Part shown: piece after piece, positions 46,760 through 56,545 of the stretch
Numbering within the stretch: the stretch's first letter is position 1
Layout: the number at the start of each line of letters is the position of its first letter
Origin: Lunularia cruciata
Taxonomy: Eukaryota > Streptophyta > Marchantiopsida > Lunulariales > Lunulariaceae
DNA: 64,000 bases
Assembly (NCBI GenBank): GCA_948567375.1
Contig: OX419759.1
Location: 59,486,593-59,550,592 of the forward strand
Direction: 5' to 3'
Translations under genes and position numbers: made by a program
Notes under the pieces: model-generated
The model's input: the letters and a program-made list of their open reading frames with translations, nothing else
Database searches by the model: none
What the model was told of the DNA's origin: nothing

Positions 46760-48200
46760 TATAGACTTGGTTGGCAGTCTGGTGAGGGACGGGTATGTTG
46801 CCTACCAGTACGCTTCAGTAGTGGCAGTCTTGGCTCACTACAGTCCGGGACCATGGCAGCATCAGTTTTAGCTTTCAGCGGTGCAGTTACTTGGCCTGGT
46901 GACTTGTTGGAGGGGAACACCCATGCAGAGGATACTCCAATACCAGAGGAGATCACTCGGCTATGGAGTACGAGTGGGATTGTTCCATCCACCTTGGATG
47001 TTCCATTGTGGAGTTCAGAGGAGGCATTGCAGCAGCATGCGGATCAGTTGGTGCAACAGGCTTGGAGTGGAGCCTTCGTACCATCAAGGGATGAGTGTGA
47101 GGATGAGCCTCCAGAGGCGATTGCTTTGACACCTCTGGATACCACACTCATTGCTCGGCAGTATCCAGTAGAGGGGATATGCCTATTGGAGTTGTTTGGT
47201 GGGACTAGCTGCGGTGTTACAGGCGGGTATTCGAGTACAGAGGTACTTGTATGTAGAGAGAGATGAGACTGCTAGGAGAGTCTCTCTACAGCATGTGGCA
47301 CACTTGGCCTATTGGTATCCGGAGTCATTACCGATGTCAGCAGTCAGAGGTTACCAGAAGGCCTTACCAGGAGACATTTCCTTACTGGGGGCGCATGACC
47401 TAGAGAGACATGGGCCTATTCACTTGGTGATTTCTGGATGGCCATGTCAGGGACATACACGTGCGGGCCGTGGTTTGGGTCTTCAGGATCCTCGTTCTGG
47501 TGTGTTTTGGGAGATGTTACGGATACTACGACATCTCTAGGTTCATCAATCTGTTTCTCCAGCTTACCTTTTGGAGAACGTTCCATTGATGGGTGATTCT
47601 TGCACTAGAGCGGTGGCGAGTACACATCAGGTCCATTCATGGATGGGACCTGCTGTATTGTTAGATGCAACCAGAGTGGGATCACTGGCTCATCGTCTTC
47701 GTCTTTGGTGGACGAACCTCTTACCCAGAGAGGTTCTACAGCGTAGTTATGATGGGATTCAGTGACTAGACCACATTCTTGTTGATGATATCTTGGATGC
47801 TGGACGTCAGTCTCAGACAGTGGTAGTGGCTGATAGGTCACCTATGGCAGTGGTGAACCTAGTTGGACAGCCTAGAGCTGCATCTCCCACACTCATGAGT
47901 TTCCCAGGCTCTCATGCTTTTTGAGAGGGAGGACCTGGACTTGTTTGGGACTCACAGTTACAGCAGTTGGTGGAGCCCAATGCTGATGAGAGAGAGCGGG
48001 TAATGGGTTTTCGCACCGGTATTACCGCTGTTCCAGTAGTGTCAGAGGCATCCAGGCGTCAGGTGTTAGGTCAGGCTATGGACCTGAACTGTTTGACCTG
48101 GATTGTGAGCCTTGGCTTGGCAGAGCAACGTAGGATGCGCTTGATAGGCATCACCACTCGGACACTTGTGAGCCCTGTGCCTATCGAGACGATTTAGGCA
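46760..48200 (+). pseudogene. C5-cytosine DNA methyltransferase (DNMT3/DRM-like) within the A-2 polyprotein
   Basis: After a 400-bp linker, motif I (Leu-Glu-Leu-Phe-Gly-Gly-Thr) lies at 47180-47225, motif II (Val-Glu-Arg-Asp-Glu) near 47255, motif IV Gly-Trp-Pro-Cys-Gln-Gly at 47436-47453 with catalytic Cys 47445-47447, motif VI Glu-Asn-Val at 47574-47582, motif VIII (Ala-His-Arg-Leu-Arg-Leu-Trp-Trp-Thr-Asn-Leu) at about 47685-47720, and motifs IX-X (Arg-Val-Met-Gly-Phe-Arg-Thr-Gly; Arg-Gln-Val-Leu-Gly-Gln) at about 47995-48085. The motif VIII wording is closest to DNMT3/DRM enzymes. Family members move a methyl group from AdoMet to cytosine C5. The domain sits between protease and RT. It is inactive here: an 11-bp loss cuts motif I, and stops lie near 47539, 47764, 47922 and 48196. 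Confidence 0.9.
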
Positions 48201-49330
48201 CATGCTGGGGGCAATGGACCGGGTGGACATGGTATTCTTGGGACACATCCAATAGCTACTAGGGAGAGTGGTCTACTTGGAGTCCATCCAGGTGAGCGTG
48301 GGCTACTTGGATTACACCCTTGGTCCACATGGGATGCAGCCAGAGGACGTATGGAGCTTGCAGCCAGAGTGGAGGGAGTTTTTCACACAGAGGTTGGGAC
48401 CTCTAGTGGTTGGGAGCATGACACCATTGCTCCCAAGGGCCCAGTGTAGTAGCCAGTCAGTACGTCTTCCACTCCTACTACAGTTACAGAGGATACTTGG
48501 GAGTTAGATCTTGGACCCAAGCTTACTGGAGAGGAAAGACGGAGGGTTTGGAGGTTCTTGAGGAGTCACACGAGTTGTTTTGCCTTCAGTATGAAGGATT
48601 TGGGTGCTCTAAAGGGACCTGGTATACGGATTGAGCTGACTAGTGACACACCAGTTTTTTGATGTCCTTATCGATATAGTGAGATGGAGAGGACATTGAT
48701 TCAAAGCCGGAGTATTGACCTTTTTGAGGCTGGTTTGGTGGAGATTTCACATGGAGAGTATGCATCAATGATAGGGATGCCAGCCAAGAAGGATATGCAT
48801 GGCAACTATACAGATAGGCGGATGTGTGGAGATTACCGTCCTATCAATCGACAGACCAAGGCTGATCGGTATGCCATGCCTACACCGGAGGAGATTTTTG
48901 ATGCGATTGGGCATGCAAAGGTCTTCAGTACTTTGGATCTTCGAGCGGGATATCATCAGTTGCTGATCAGGGAGGAAGATAAGTCCAAGACAGCATTTTG
49001 AGCTATTGATCCTCACGGCAAGGATGTGTTATATCAGTGGAGGTTCTTACCATTTGGGTTGAAGAATGCTCCCACTGAGTTCTAGAGGGTCATGGATAGG
49101 ATCCTAGCTGGATTGGATTTTGCTCGGTGCTATATTGATGACATTTTGGTTTATAGCACTACTATGGAGGAGCATGAGAGACAGTTGTTGGAGGTGTTTG
49201 AGAGGTTGAGATCTCATGGACTCAAATTACATCCTGGGAAGTGTAGGTTCTTCCATGAGTAGGTTGAGTATTTGGGTCACACTATCTACCCCGGAGGACT
49301 TGGTGTTCAGCAGACCAAGGTGTAGGCCAT
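48201..49330 (+). pseudogene. pol: Reverse transcriptase of element A-2
   Basis: A linker to about 48510 leads into RT. Visible blocks are Gly-Asp-Tyr-Arg-Pro-Ile-Asn near 48830, Phe-Ser-Thr-Leu-Asp-Leu-Arg-Ala-Gly-Tyr near 48925-48955, Leu-Pro-Phe-Gly-Leu-Lys-Asn-Ala-Pro near 49050 and the active site Tyr-Ile-Asp-Asp at 49131-49142. Stops near 48447, 48660, 49000, 49084, 49258 and 49324 break it. All coding from 47215 onward is in one frame. Confidence 0.88.
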
Positions 49331-49985
49331 TGCACGTATTCCTCGGCCTACGGATGTGAGCAGAGTGCGAGCATTCCTTGGGTTGGCAAACTTCTATTGC
49401 CGCTATGTTAGAGGATTTAGTGCCATTGCCAAGGCCTTGACGAAGCTGACCAAGCTTACACAGGAGTGGTGTTGGGGAGATGAGCAGGAGAGAGCTTTTG
49501 TAGAGCTCAAGGAGAGGTTGACATCTGCTCCTATTTTGAGGAGACCGATTAGGGGACGACCATTTCAGGTTCACACTGATTGGAGTATGTTGGGGCTTGG
49601 AGCGGTGCTCACCTAGCATGATGATGAGGAGAAGGAGTTTGTGGTGGCCTATGCTAGTCGCTCCAACAATTCAGCGGAGGCGAAGTATAGTTCATATGAG
49701 GGAGAGTGCTTGGCAGCAGTTTGGGCAATAGCACATTTCCGATGTTACTTGTTTGGTAACCCCTTCACTCTCATCACTGATCATCAGCCGCTGAAGTGGT
49801 TGATGGAGTCCGACAAGCTTTCAGGGAAGCTTGCACGATGGGCTCTGATTTTACAAGAGTATGATTTCACGATTGTTCACAGACCTGGAGTGGTGAACCG
49901 TGATGCAGATGGGTTGAGTAGAAACCCATGTCCCAGCCAGTAGGATCAGACCGGAGCACGTTGGCATGGTGAGACAGATGAGGAG
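49331..49985 (+). pseudogene. pol: RNase H of element A-2
   Basis: The RT connection (Phe-Leu-Gly-Leu-Ala-Asn-Phe-Tyr) near 49375 is followed by RNase H. The first Asp (Val-His-Thr-Asp-Trp) is at 49578-49580, the Glu of Tyr-Glu-Gly-Glu near 49700 and Thr-Asp-His-Gln-Pro-Leu-Lys-Trp near 49775. It ends with Arg-Asp-Ala-Asp-Gly-Leu-Ser-Arg near 49915. Stops near 49613 and 49940. It removes RNA from the RNA:DNA hybrid. Confidence 0.85.
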
Positions 49986-51415
49986 ATGGTGCCAGGTTGG
50001 CATGCATCGGCCTTTTTGTGTATATTTGCAGAGACTTTGGTGGTATCTCTCTCAGCGCATACAGGAGGAGTTATTGAGGTCACAGATCCAGAGAGTGAAG
50101 ATATTGGTACAGTTCAACGAGACATTCATGATGATGTCTTAGTGATGGACTATCTTTGCATTGGTGTTGTGGGTGGCACAGTTGGGGCCAAGGAGAGAGA
50201 CCGTGTTCTTCAGCGAGCCAGACGGTTCAGATTGGAGGGTAGACACCTTTTGCGTGTATGGGAGGATGGTAGAGTGCGAGTAGTACCACTCCCATCACAG
50301 AGACCACAGTTGGTCCGTCATGCTCATGAGGAGCTAGGACATTTTGGAGTAAAGCGTACATATAGCTTACTCCAAAGTCATTATTGGTGGCGCGGTATGC
50401 AGACCAAGGTATAGCAGTTTGTTGCCAGATGTGTGGTTTGTGACCGAGTTAGAGCATCATTCAATGCTCCTACGCCACAGTTACACCCATTACCTATCAT
50501 GGGATTGGGTTACCGTTGGAGTTTGGACTTCACCGGACCTTTACCGTTGACTGTGAGACATCATCGGTATGTTTTGGTGATGGTGGAGCACTTCTCCAAG
50601 TGGATTGAGTTGGTGGCACTTCCTGACAAGTCTAGTGAAGGGACAGCTTACTCGTTCCTGGATCGAGTTCTTAGTCATTTTGGTGCACCAGCTGAGGTTT
50701 TGACTGATCAGGGTACAAAGTTCTTGGGAGAGTTTCAAGTCTTGTGTGACAAGGCTTTGATTGATCATCGTACTACATCCCGAGATCACCCTGAGGCAGA
50801 TGGCTTAGCAGAGAGAGTGGTTCAGACGGTGAAGAGAGGATTGCAAAAGTATGGTTTACAGAGAGGCCACTTGGGAGATTGGGATCTCCAGTTACCTTGG
50901 TTGGCCATGGGCTACCGGTTCAGCCGGCAAGCCTCCTTAGCATCCTTCTCTCCATACTTTCTACTCTATGGACGAGATCCAGATTTACCTGCAGCCATTT
51001 GTTGAGATGCTACTGTAGTTTTGGACTTGGATGACCCCGATGTATGGATGAGCGCATGTTCTCAGCGGGCAGAGATCTTTCGGAGAGTGATGCCGATGGC
51101 TTTTGAGAACTTGGCGATTGCTCAACATCGAGATACTTTACGCTATGCTACCATTTGAGGAGGAGGTTATAGACCCTCGATCCGTCGATTTCATCCATGC
51201 GACTATGTATATCTACAGCAGACAGCACCGACGACACTTGATGTTTCTACAAGCCGCACTATCTTGAGAGTGCGCGAGGTTTTGCCATCTAGAGTCCTTG
51301 TGTTAGAAGGACGTGATGGTGTTGTTTGGAAGGATCATGTGCGCAATTGTGCGCCATGCCACCTTCCAAACATTGATGGTACTATGGACCCAAGCTTGGC
51401 ACTTGTACGTGCAGG
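49986..51415 (+). pseudogene. pol: DDE integrase of element A-2
   Basis: The zinc-binding region His-X3-His...Cys-Val-Val-Cys lies at about 50310-50445. Catalytic residues are Asp 50526, Asp 50706 and Glu 50811. The last two are 34 residues apart between them, one fewer than the common D35E; A-1 has the same spacing. The C-terminal part (about 51180-51410) has a small beta-rich region, then a Cys/His-Leu-Pro-Asn-Ile-Asp-Gly linker to the PHD finger. Stops near 50412, 51003 and 51157. No tyrosine recombinase signature was seen. Confidence 0.87.
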
Positions 51416-51563
51416 CTTGAGGTGTATGTTATGTGGCTCTTCTGGTGGAGCTGCTACTATGTTAGTGTGTGATAGTTGTTCGAGAGGATGGCATATGGCA
51501 TGTATGACTCCTCCCCTCATGGTGGTTCCTCAGGGACAGTGGTTATGTCTTAGATGTACTTGA
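51416..51563 (+). pseudogene. PHD finger closing the A-2 polyprotein
   Basis: Cys-Met-Leu-Cys (51423-51434), Cys-Asp-Ser-Cys, Trp-His-Met-Ala-Cys and Trp-Leu-Cys-Leu-Arg-Cys form a C4HC3 set; the TGA at 51561 follows at once. It is in frame with integrase, with no stop within the finger. In chromoviruses a chromodomain sits in this position and guides integration; here a PHD finger replaces it. Histone H3 tail binding is the usual PHD role. The target is unknown. Confidence 0.9.
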
Positions 51564-51716
51564 CCTATAGCTAGTTCATTCTTTATATGGTATAGATTGC
51601 AGACAGGCGAGTAACGATGGGGCTCCATAGCACCCGGCCTCCTGATCTTTGCCCATTAGAGGGTATACCATATACTTAGAGTAGATGGCTATCTGGAGTT
51701 AGAGGGACCTAACCGC

Positions 51717-51732
51717 CAGCTAGGGAGGCGAT
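51717..51732 (+). promoter_or_regulatory. Candidate polypurine tract of A-2
   Basis: The sequence agctagggaggcgat lies just before the B segment start TGTGGCAC; A-1 has ctaggagggcaat in the same place. It is the only purine-rich run near the 3' repeats. If it is the true primer, U3 begins at B, not at A, which conflicts with the 5' end of the element. Confidence 0.4.
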
Positions 51733-51837
51733 TGTGGCACTTTAGAGTCTATGTATGACTTATGTGTGAGTTGTGCTTTTATAGTGTATGATGTTGACAG
51801 CGATGTATGTTGTGTAGCGATGTATATACGCACGACA
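51733..51837 (+). repeat. B segment, first copy (element A-2)
   Basis: 105 bp, TGTGGCACTTTAG to CGCACGACA. It differs from 52296-52400 at only two positions by eye. It is followed by gc and then by the A segment, so the joint reads GACAGCTGTC. Confidence 0.9.
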
Positions 51838-51839
51838 GC

Positions 51840-52295
51840 TGTCACGCCATTTGTAGTTCCGCATCTAGATGCTCGGACACTGGAGTTCCAGTGATGGTAG
51901 TTAGAGTTATTCTAGCAGTTTCTCAGGGACTACTTTTTGACGGTTAGATTTCATGTTTGGGGTACTGACTTCACGGTGGGGCCCACCGTCACTTTGCACC
52001 ATTTGCACCGTCGAGTGTACCGTCAGCGGGACCGTTAGGGTTTCAGGGCTAGCTCGAGTCCAGGGGGTATAGTTTCAAAGTGAGCTCCAGAGAGCTCACT
52101 TCTCTGATGTTGAGCCTTCGAGTTCCTGGCTATGGTGGACAGAGGCCGGCGAGCGTCACCTGGATTCTCTATGCTTGAGTGGGTGTGGCTTGACTGTAAT
52201 CAGTGCCCAGTTGTTGGCAGTTTATAGAGTGACAGATCAAGTACTGATCTGAGTTGAGTTGAGTTGAGTTGAGAGTGTTAAGCAATCTGATTTAT
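51840..52295 (+). repeat. A segment, 3' copy (element A-2)
   Basis: It starts TGTCACGCC and matches 42445-42894. It contains a run of gagtt repeats near its end (about 52250-52275) that is one unit longer than in the 5' copy. Confidence 0.9.
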
Positions 52296-52400
52296 TGTGG
52301 CACTTTAGAGTCTATGTATGACTTATGTGTGAGTTGTGCTTTTATATTGTATGATGTTGACAGCCATGTATGTTGTGTAGCGATGTATATACGCACGACA
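52296..52400 (+). repeat. B segment, second copy, and end of A-2
   Basis: 105 bp ending CGCACGACA, at the same base as the A-1 end. Inverted A-3 sequence starts at 52401. Confidence 0.9.
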
Positions 52401-53987
52401 CTCTTCATCTTTCTCCTTTTATAAGCTTGGGTCCAATATCTATCTCCCAAGTATCCTCTATAACTATCATAGGAGTGGAAGACATATTGACTAGTTGCTA
52501 CACTAGGCCCTTGGGAGTAGTAGTATCATGCTCCCAACCTCCATGAGAAAAACTCTCTTTGATCTAGCTGCAAGTTCCATACGTCTTCTAGGTACACCCT
52601 AAGTAGACCAAAGGTGTAATCCAAGTAGACCTTGCTCACCTTGATAGACCCCAAGTAGACCGCTCTCACTAGTAGCCATTGGATGTGTCATAATAATACC
52701 TTACCCACTCGGTCCATCGCTCCTAGCATGTGCTTACATCATCTCAATAGGCACAAAGCTTACAAGTGTCCAAGTGGTGATGCTTATCAAGTGCATCTTA
52801 TGCTGCTTTGCCAAGCTAAGGCTCACAATCCAAGTCAAATAGTTCAAGTCCAAAGCCTGACCTAACACCTGACGTAAAGATACCTCTGACACTCTTGGAA
52901 CAGCAGTGATATATGTGCAAAAACCCATTGCTTGCTATCTCTCACCGGCATTGCGTTCCACCAACTATTGTAATTATGAGTCTCAAACAAGTCCAAGACC
53001 TCCCTCTCAAAAAGCATGGGAGCTTTGGAGACTTATAAGTGTTGGAAAAGTAGCTTGAGGTTGTCTAACTAGGTTCACCATTGCCATAAGTGACCTATCA
53101 ACCACTACCATTGTTTAAGACTGACGCCCAACATCCAAGATGCATCAATAGTGAGGTTGTCTAGTTGCTAAATGCCATCATAAGCATGTTGTAGAATCTA
53201 TCTAGGTAAGAGGTTTGTCCACCAAAGACAAAGATGATGTGCCCATGATCCCACTCTGGCTATATCTAATAACACGACATGTCCCATCCAAGAATGGAAC
53301 TGATATGTAGTCACCACCACCCGGTTGTAAGATCACCCATCAAAGGCATATTTTTCAAAAGGTAAGCTAGAGAATCAGACTAATGAACTTGGAGATGTTG
53401 TAGTATATGTAACATCTCCCAAAACACACCAAAATGGGGAGTCTAAAGACCCAAAATTTGGCCAGCACATGTATGTCCTTGACATGGCCATCCAAAAATC
53501 ACCAAATGAATGGGATCATCTTTCTCTAGATCATGTGCCCCCAACAAGGTAATGTCTACTAGTAGGGTCTTCTGGTAACCCATAATTGCTAATATTGGTA
53601 ATAACTCAAGATATCAATAGGCCAAGTATGCCATATGATGTAGAGAGACTTGCCCATTAGTCTCATCTCTCTCCCCACATACAAGTACCTTTGTACTTGT
53701 ATACCCACATGTAGTACCGCAACTAGTCCAGTGTTAATCCCACCAAACAACTCCAATATACATACTCTCTCTATTGGATATTGCCAAGCAATGAGTGTGG
53801 TGTTCAAAGGGGTCAAGGTAATTGACTCTAGAGGCTCATCCTCACACACTAGTCTCTTGGTGGTACAAAGACTCCACTCCAAGCCTACCATACCAATTAA
53901 TTTGCATGTTGTTGCAATACCTCCGTCAAACTCCATAATGCCTCCTTTGAACTCCATAATGGAACATCCAAGGTTGATGGGACAATA
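52401..53987 (-). mobile_element. Family A fragment A-3, inverted, part 1 (methyltransferase region)
   Basis: The minus strand matches A-2 from about 48530 back to about 46990. Methyltransferase motif I is intact in one frame (Leu-Phe-Gly-Gly-Ile-Asn-Thr-Gly-Leu) near 53735-53760, and motif IV keeps Pro-Cys-Gln at 53479-53487. Motif VI has become Lys-Asn-Met near 53347-53358, and motifs IX-X lie at 52750-52925. Stops and indels are frequent. It is split from part 2 by a solo B LTR. Confidence 0.82.
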
Positions 53988-54679
53988 TGTAACACCCATA
54001 TGTGCATGTGTGTGGTATTGTGATATTTAACTTGGTATTACAAGTACTTAAGAGATATTATTTATATAGAGATAAAGGATGGTTCTATATTAGTCATGGT
54101 TAGCTAAAGTTAGTCATAGCTAGGATAGAGGGGACCTTACTTTAGAGGAAGTAGAAAAGATGAGCACCACTATTTTGGATTTTAGTGTGTTGACTTGGTA
54201 TTATTCCTAACTGTTTGGCTTTGAGGAAAGAGTTGAGAACTCTTGGGCCCGCAAGCCTTTTTGTTTTGGATTCTTCTTTAGTCCAAGGATAGCCCATGTG
54301 AAGGAGTCCTTGACTTAGTGGTTGGGTCAAGATAGGACCACATGCTTAGGGGAATATGCCCATGTGAATGGATATTCCTTTCTACTTTTTGACTTTACTT
54401 GACTTTTAGTCTAGTAACTTGAGTTACTACGGTAATTAGTAACTTTGGTACGTAACTATTTCACAAGTATATAAACAAGGGGTGAGGAGGTACTCATCAT
54501 CCTTTCATTTGCAACTATCTCTCTCTCATTGAGTTCTCTAGTGAGCAATGTCTTGAGTCTTAGAGTGTTAGCCTTGGAGGAGTATGATGGAGTTCGGGTT
54601 CTTTGCCTTCTTAGTCCATGGTGCGCTACCATAATAGCCATCAGAGGTTCATCCTGAGTGAGAGACAGGCCGGCTCACA
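53988..54679 (+). mobile_element. Solo LTR of family B (B-4)
   Basis: 692 bp from TGTAACACCC to GGCTCACA, with no B internal sequence, inside A-3. The flanks caata and gatcc are compatible with a 4-bp duplication (aata/gatc) only if two changes are allowed. It was left by LTR-LTR recombination. Confidence 0.85.
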
Positions 54680-56545
54680 GATCCTACTCATACTCCAAAT
54701 CCTAATGATCTCCTTTGGTACTAGAATATCCTCTACATGGGTGTTCCACTCCAATAAGTCACCAAGCCAAGTAATAGAACTAAGAGCTGAAATTGATATT
54801 GCCATGGTCCCAGACTATAGTGAGCCAAGACTACCACTATTAAAGCACACAAGTAGGCGACATACCCATCCCTCACCTGACTATACTTGATCTATAGGAG
54901 GTTGTCTCTTCTAAATAGTTGATATTGAAACCCATGAGATATAATACTACTCCACCAACTAACATATCATACAACCCAACTACAGTCGCAATGACCTGAG
55001 CTCTCACCACAAAGCTATCAGTCGGATGACCAGGCTGAATCTGAACAATAAGCTCTCCACAAGTGATGTATTTTGTTGAACCATCCCCTAGAGATGTTTG
55101 GATCTGAAATAGACACCTCTCCACATCGGTCTTTTGTAACTCCAGATTGACAACTACAGCCTTTCCCAACATAAAAGGTTGTGCACTAGAGTCTAGTAAG
55201 ACCCTCTATGGCGCATAGACCTTCCTTGAAAGTCCCACCAAACAAAATACCTCCCTCTGGTTATCCAATAGGACAACTCCATGTGTAAACCACACTTGCT
55301 CAAAGACCGGTCTAGTCGATAACTCCTCCAATCTAGCCATTGTTGCCCAACATAAACCATTGGTTGCTGAGCAGATCCCATAACCTTTAACCAAGTCAAC
55401 TCCACTATCAATCACTTTTTCTCTAGAAGCAAGAACCACATCATCCCTACTCTCACAAAGTGTGGCAACCAATTGGAATACTAGGGTTGGGTCAACTCCC
55501 AATGTAAACATGTCATTGGTTGAAAATAATAGAAAGCGTATAGTCAATTGAGCCACTCCCAACATCAAGCTAGACTCAATCAGTGTAGTAAAAAGTGGAT
55601 GACTAGTAGGTAGTCTATCATGCACCTATCACCACCTACTACACTTGCATTGTGATGCTTAGGAGCCATGGATGTCATCTGTAGTGCCTCAAAGAGTGTA
55701 AAAGATTATGGGAGTCTGACCTATCTAGCAACCTCTCTCCTCTACAAGTCCAACTCAATTGATAATCTCTAGGCTCTGGAGCAAGTATTGCACTCCTAGT
55801 CATTGTGGCACATGCATCCATTTGTGCTGCTCTACACATAAATATCAATACGTCTTCCACCTATATGTCTCTATCACCAACTAGGTGATAAAGATGTATA
55901 GGTAGAAGGTTCAAGACCCAAATCTGATCTTCTCTAGGCAATGGCCATGCTAGCCAATATCTGCTCCAAATGCTCAATCCAAGTAGCCATTGTTGTATTA
56001 GAATTAAGGGCATGTTTTGCATCCTACCAGGTATGGATCCTCTGCCACCACTTGTGCCACCTTGTCCTCCATGACCTGGAGCTCCTATACCACTTGTCAT
56101 AGCAACCTTCCCACTCCATAACTCTAGGTGTTGGTCAAAGCATTTGTCACTAGTGTGACCAAATGTATGGCAATGCTCACACTATCTTTATGTTGGTTGT
56201 GATGCACCAAAGGTATCATGTCCGTTGCCTTGAGTGCACTCTCTCTTGTGGTGCAGTCCGCTACAAGTCCAACAAGCAACACCACCATTCACTTGCTACT
56301 ACTGACCCAAAAATGAAGGTAAGGGTCTAGCTACACTAGGCCCTCCACTTGCTCCATAGGGTTTGGGTTGTCCACCTTATCCTCATAAACCAACATAGTG
56401 TGGTGCACTTTGGAAGAAGTAACAATTGTGGATGAGTGCTCCCTACCTAATCCAAATGTCACCATTTTCTCCTTACCATGTTGAGCTCAATACGCTCAAC
56501 CAAACCAAAGACCATTGCTAGAGTAGGCAAAGTAGCATATGCTAC
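54680..56545 (-). mobile_element. Family A fragment A-3, inverted, part 2 (protease and gag)
   Basis: The minus strand continues A-2 from about 46980 back to about 45110. The protease region (Asp-Ser/Ser-like, degenerate) is near 55190, and the zinc-knuckle region is at about 56140-56275. Homology stops near 56545, inside gag. Stops and frameshifts are numerous, so this is an old truncated copy. Confidence 0.78.

Larger units (their letters stand above)
42445..52400 (+). mobile_element. Ty3/gypsy element A-2: Gag, protease, DNA methyltransferase, RT, RNase H, DDE integrase, PHD finger, split direct repeats
   Basis: This is the best copy of family A, 9956 bp. The coding region 44174-51563 is in one frame up to about 47210 and in a second frame from there to the end. 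A single 11-bp loss, absent from A-3, explains the switch, so the ancestor had one polyprotein of about 2450 codons. Some two dozen in-frame stops interrupt it, nearly all TAG or TGA where CAG or CGA is expected. The termini are A ... B-A-B rather than two equal LTRs. The flanks (gacct before, ctctt after) do not match and belong to different elements, C-4 and A-3. No other family in the window carries a methyltransferase or a PHD finger. Confidence 0.92.

Noticed and set aside
47180-47230. Programmed frameshift between the methyltransferase N-terminus and the rest of Pol in A-2
   Set aside because: A-3 is open across the same place and A-2 lacks 11 bp there, so the shift is a deletion.
51733-52400. 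Classing family A as a DIRS/PAT element because of its split repeats
   Set aside because: The coding region holds a DDE integrase with zinc-binding region, and no tyrosine recombinase motif was seen. Only the repeat layout is DIRS-like.
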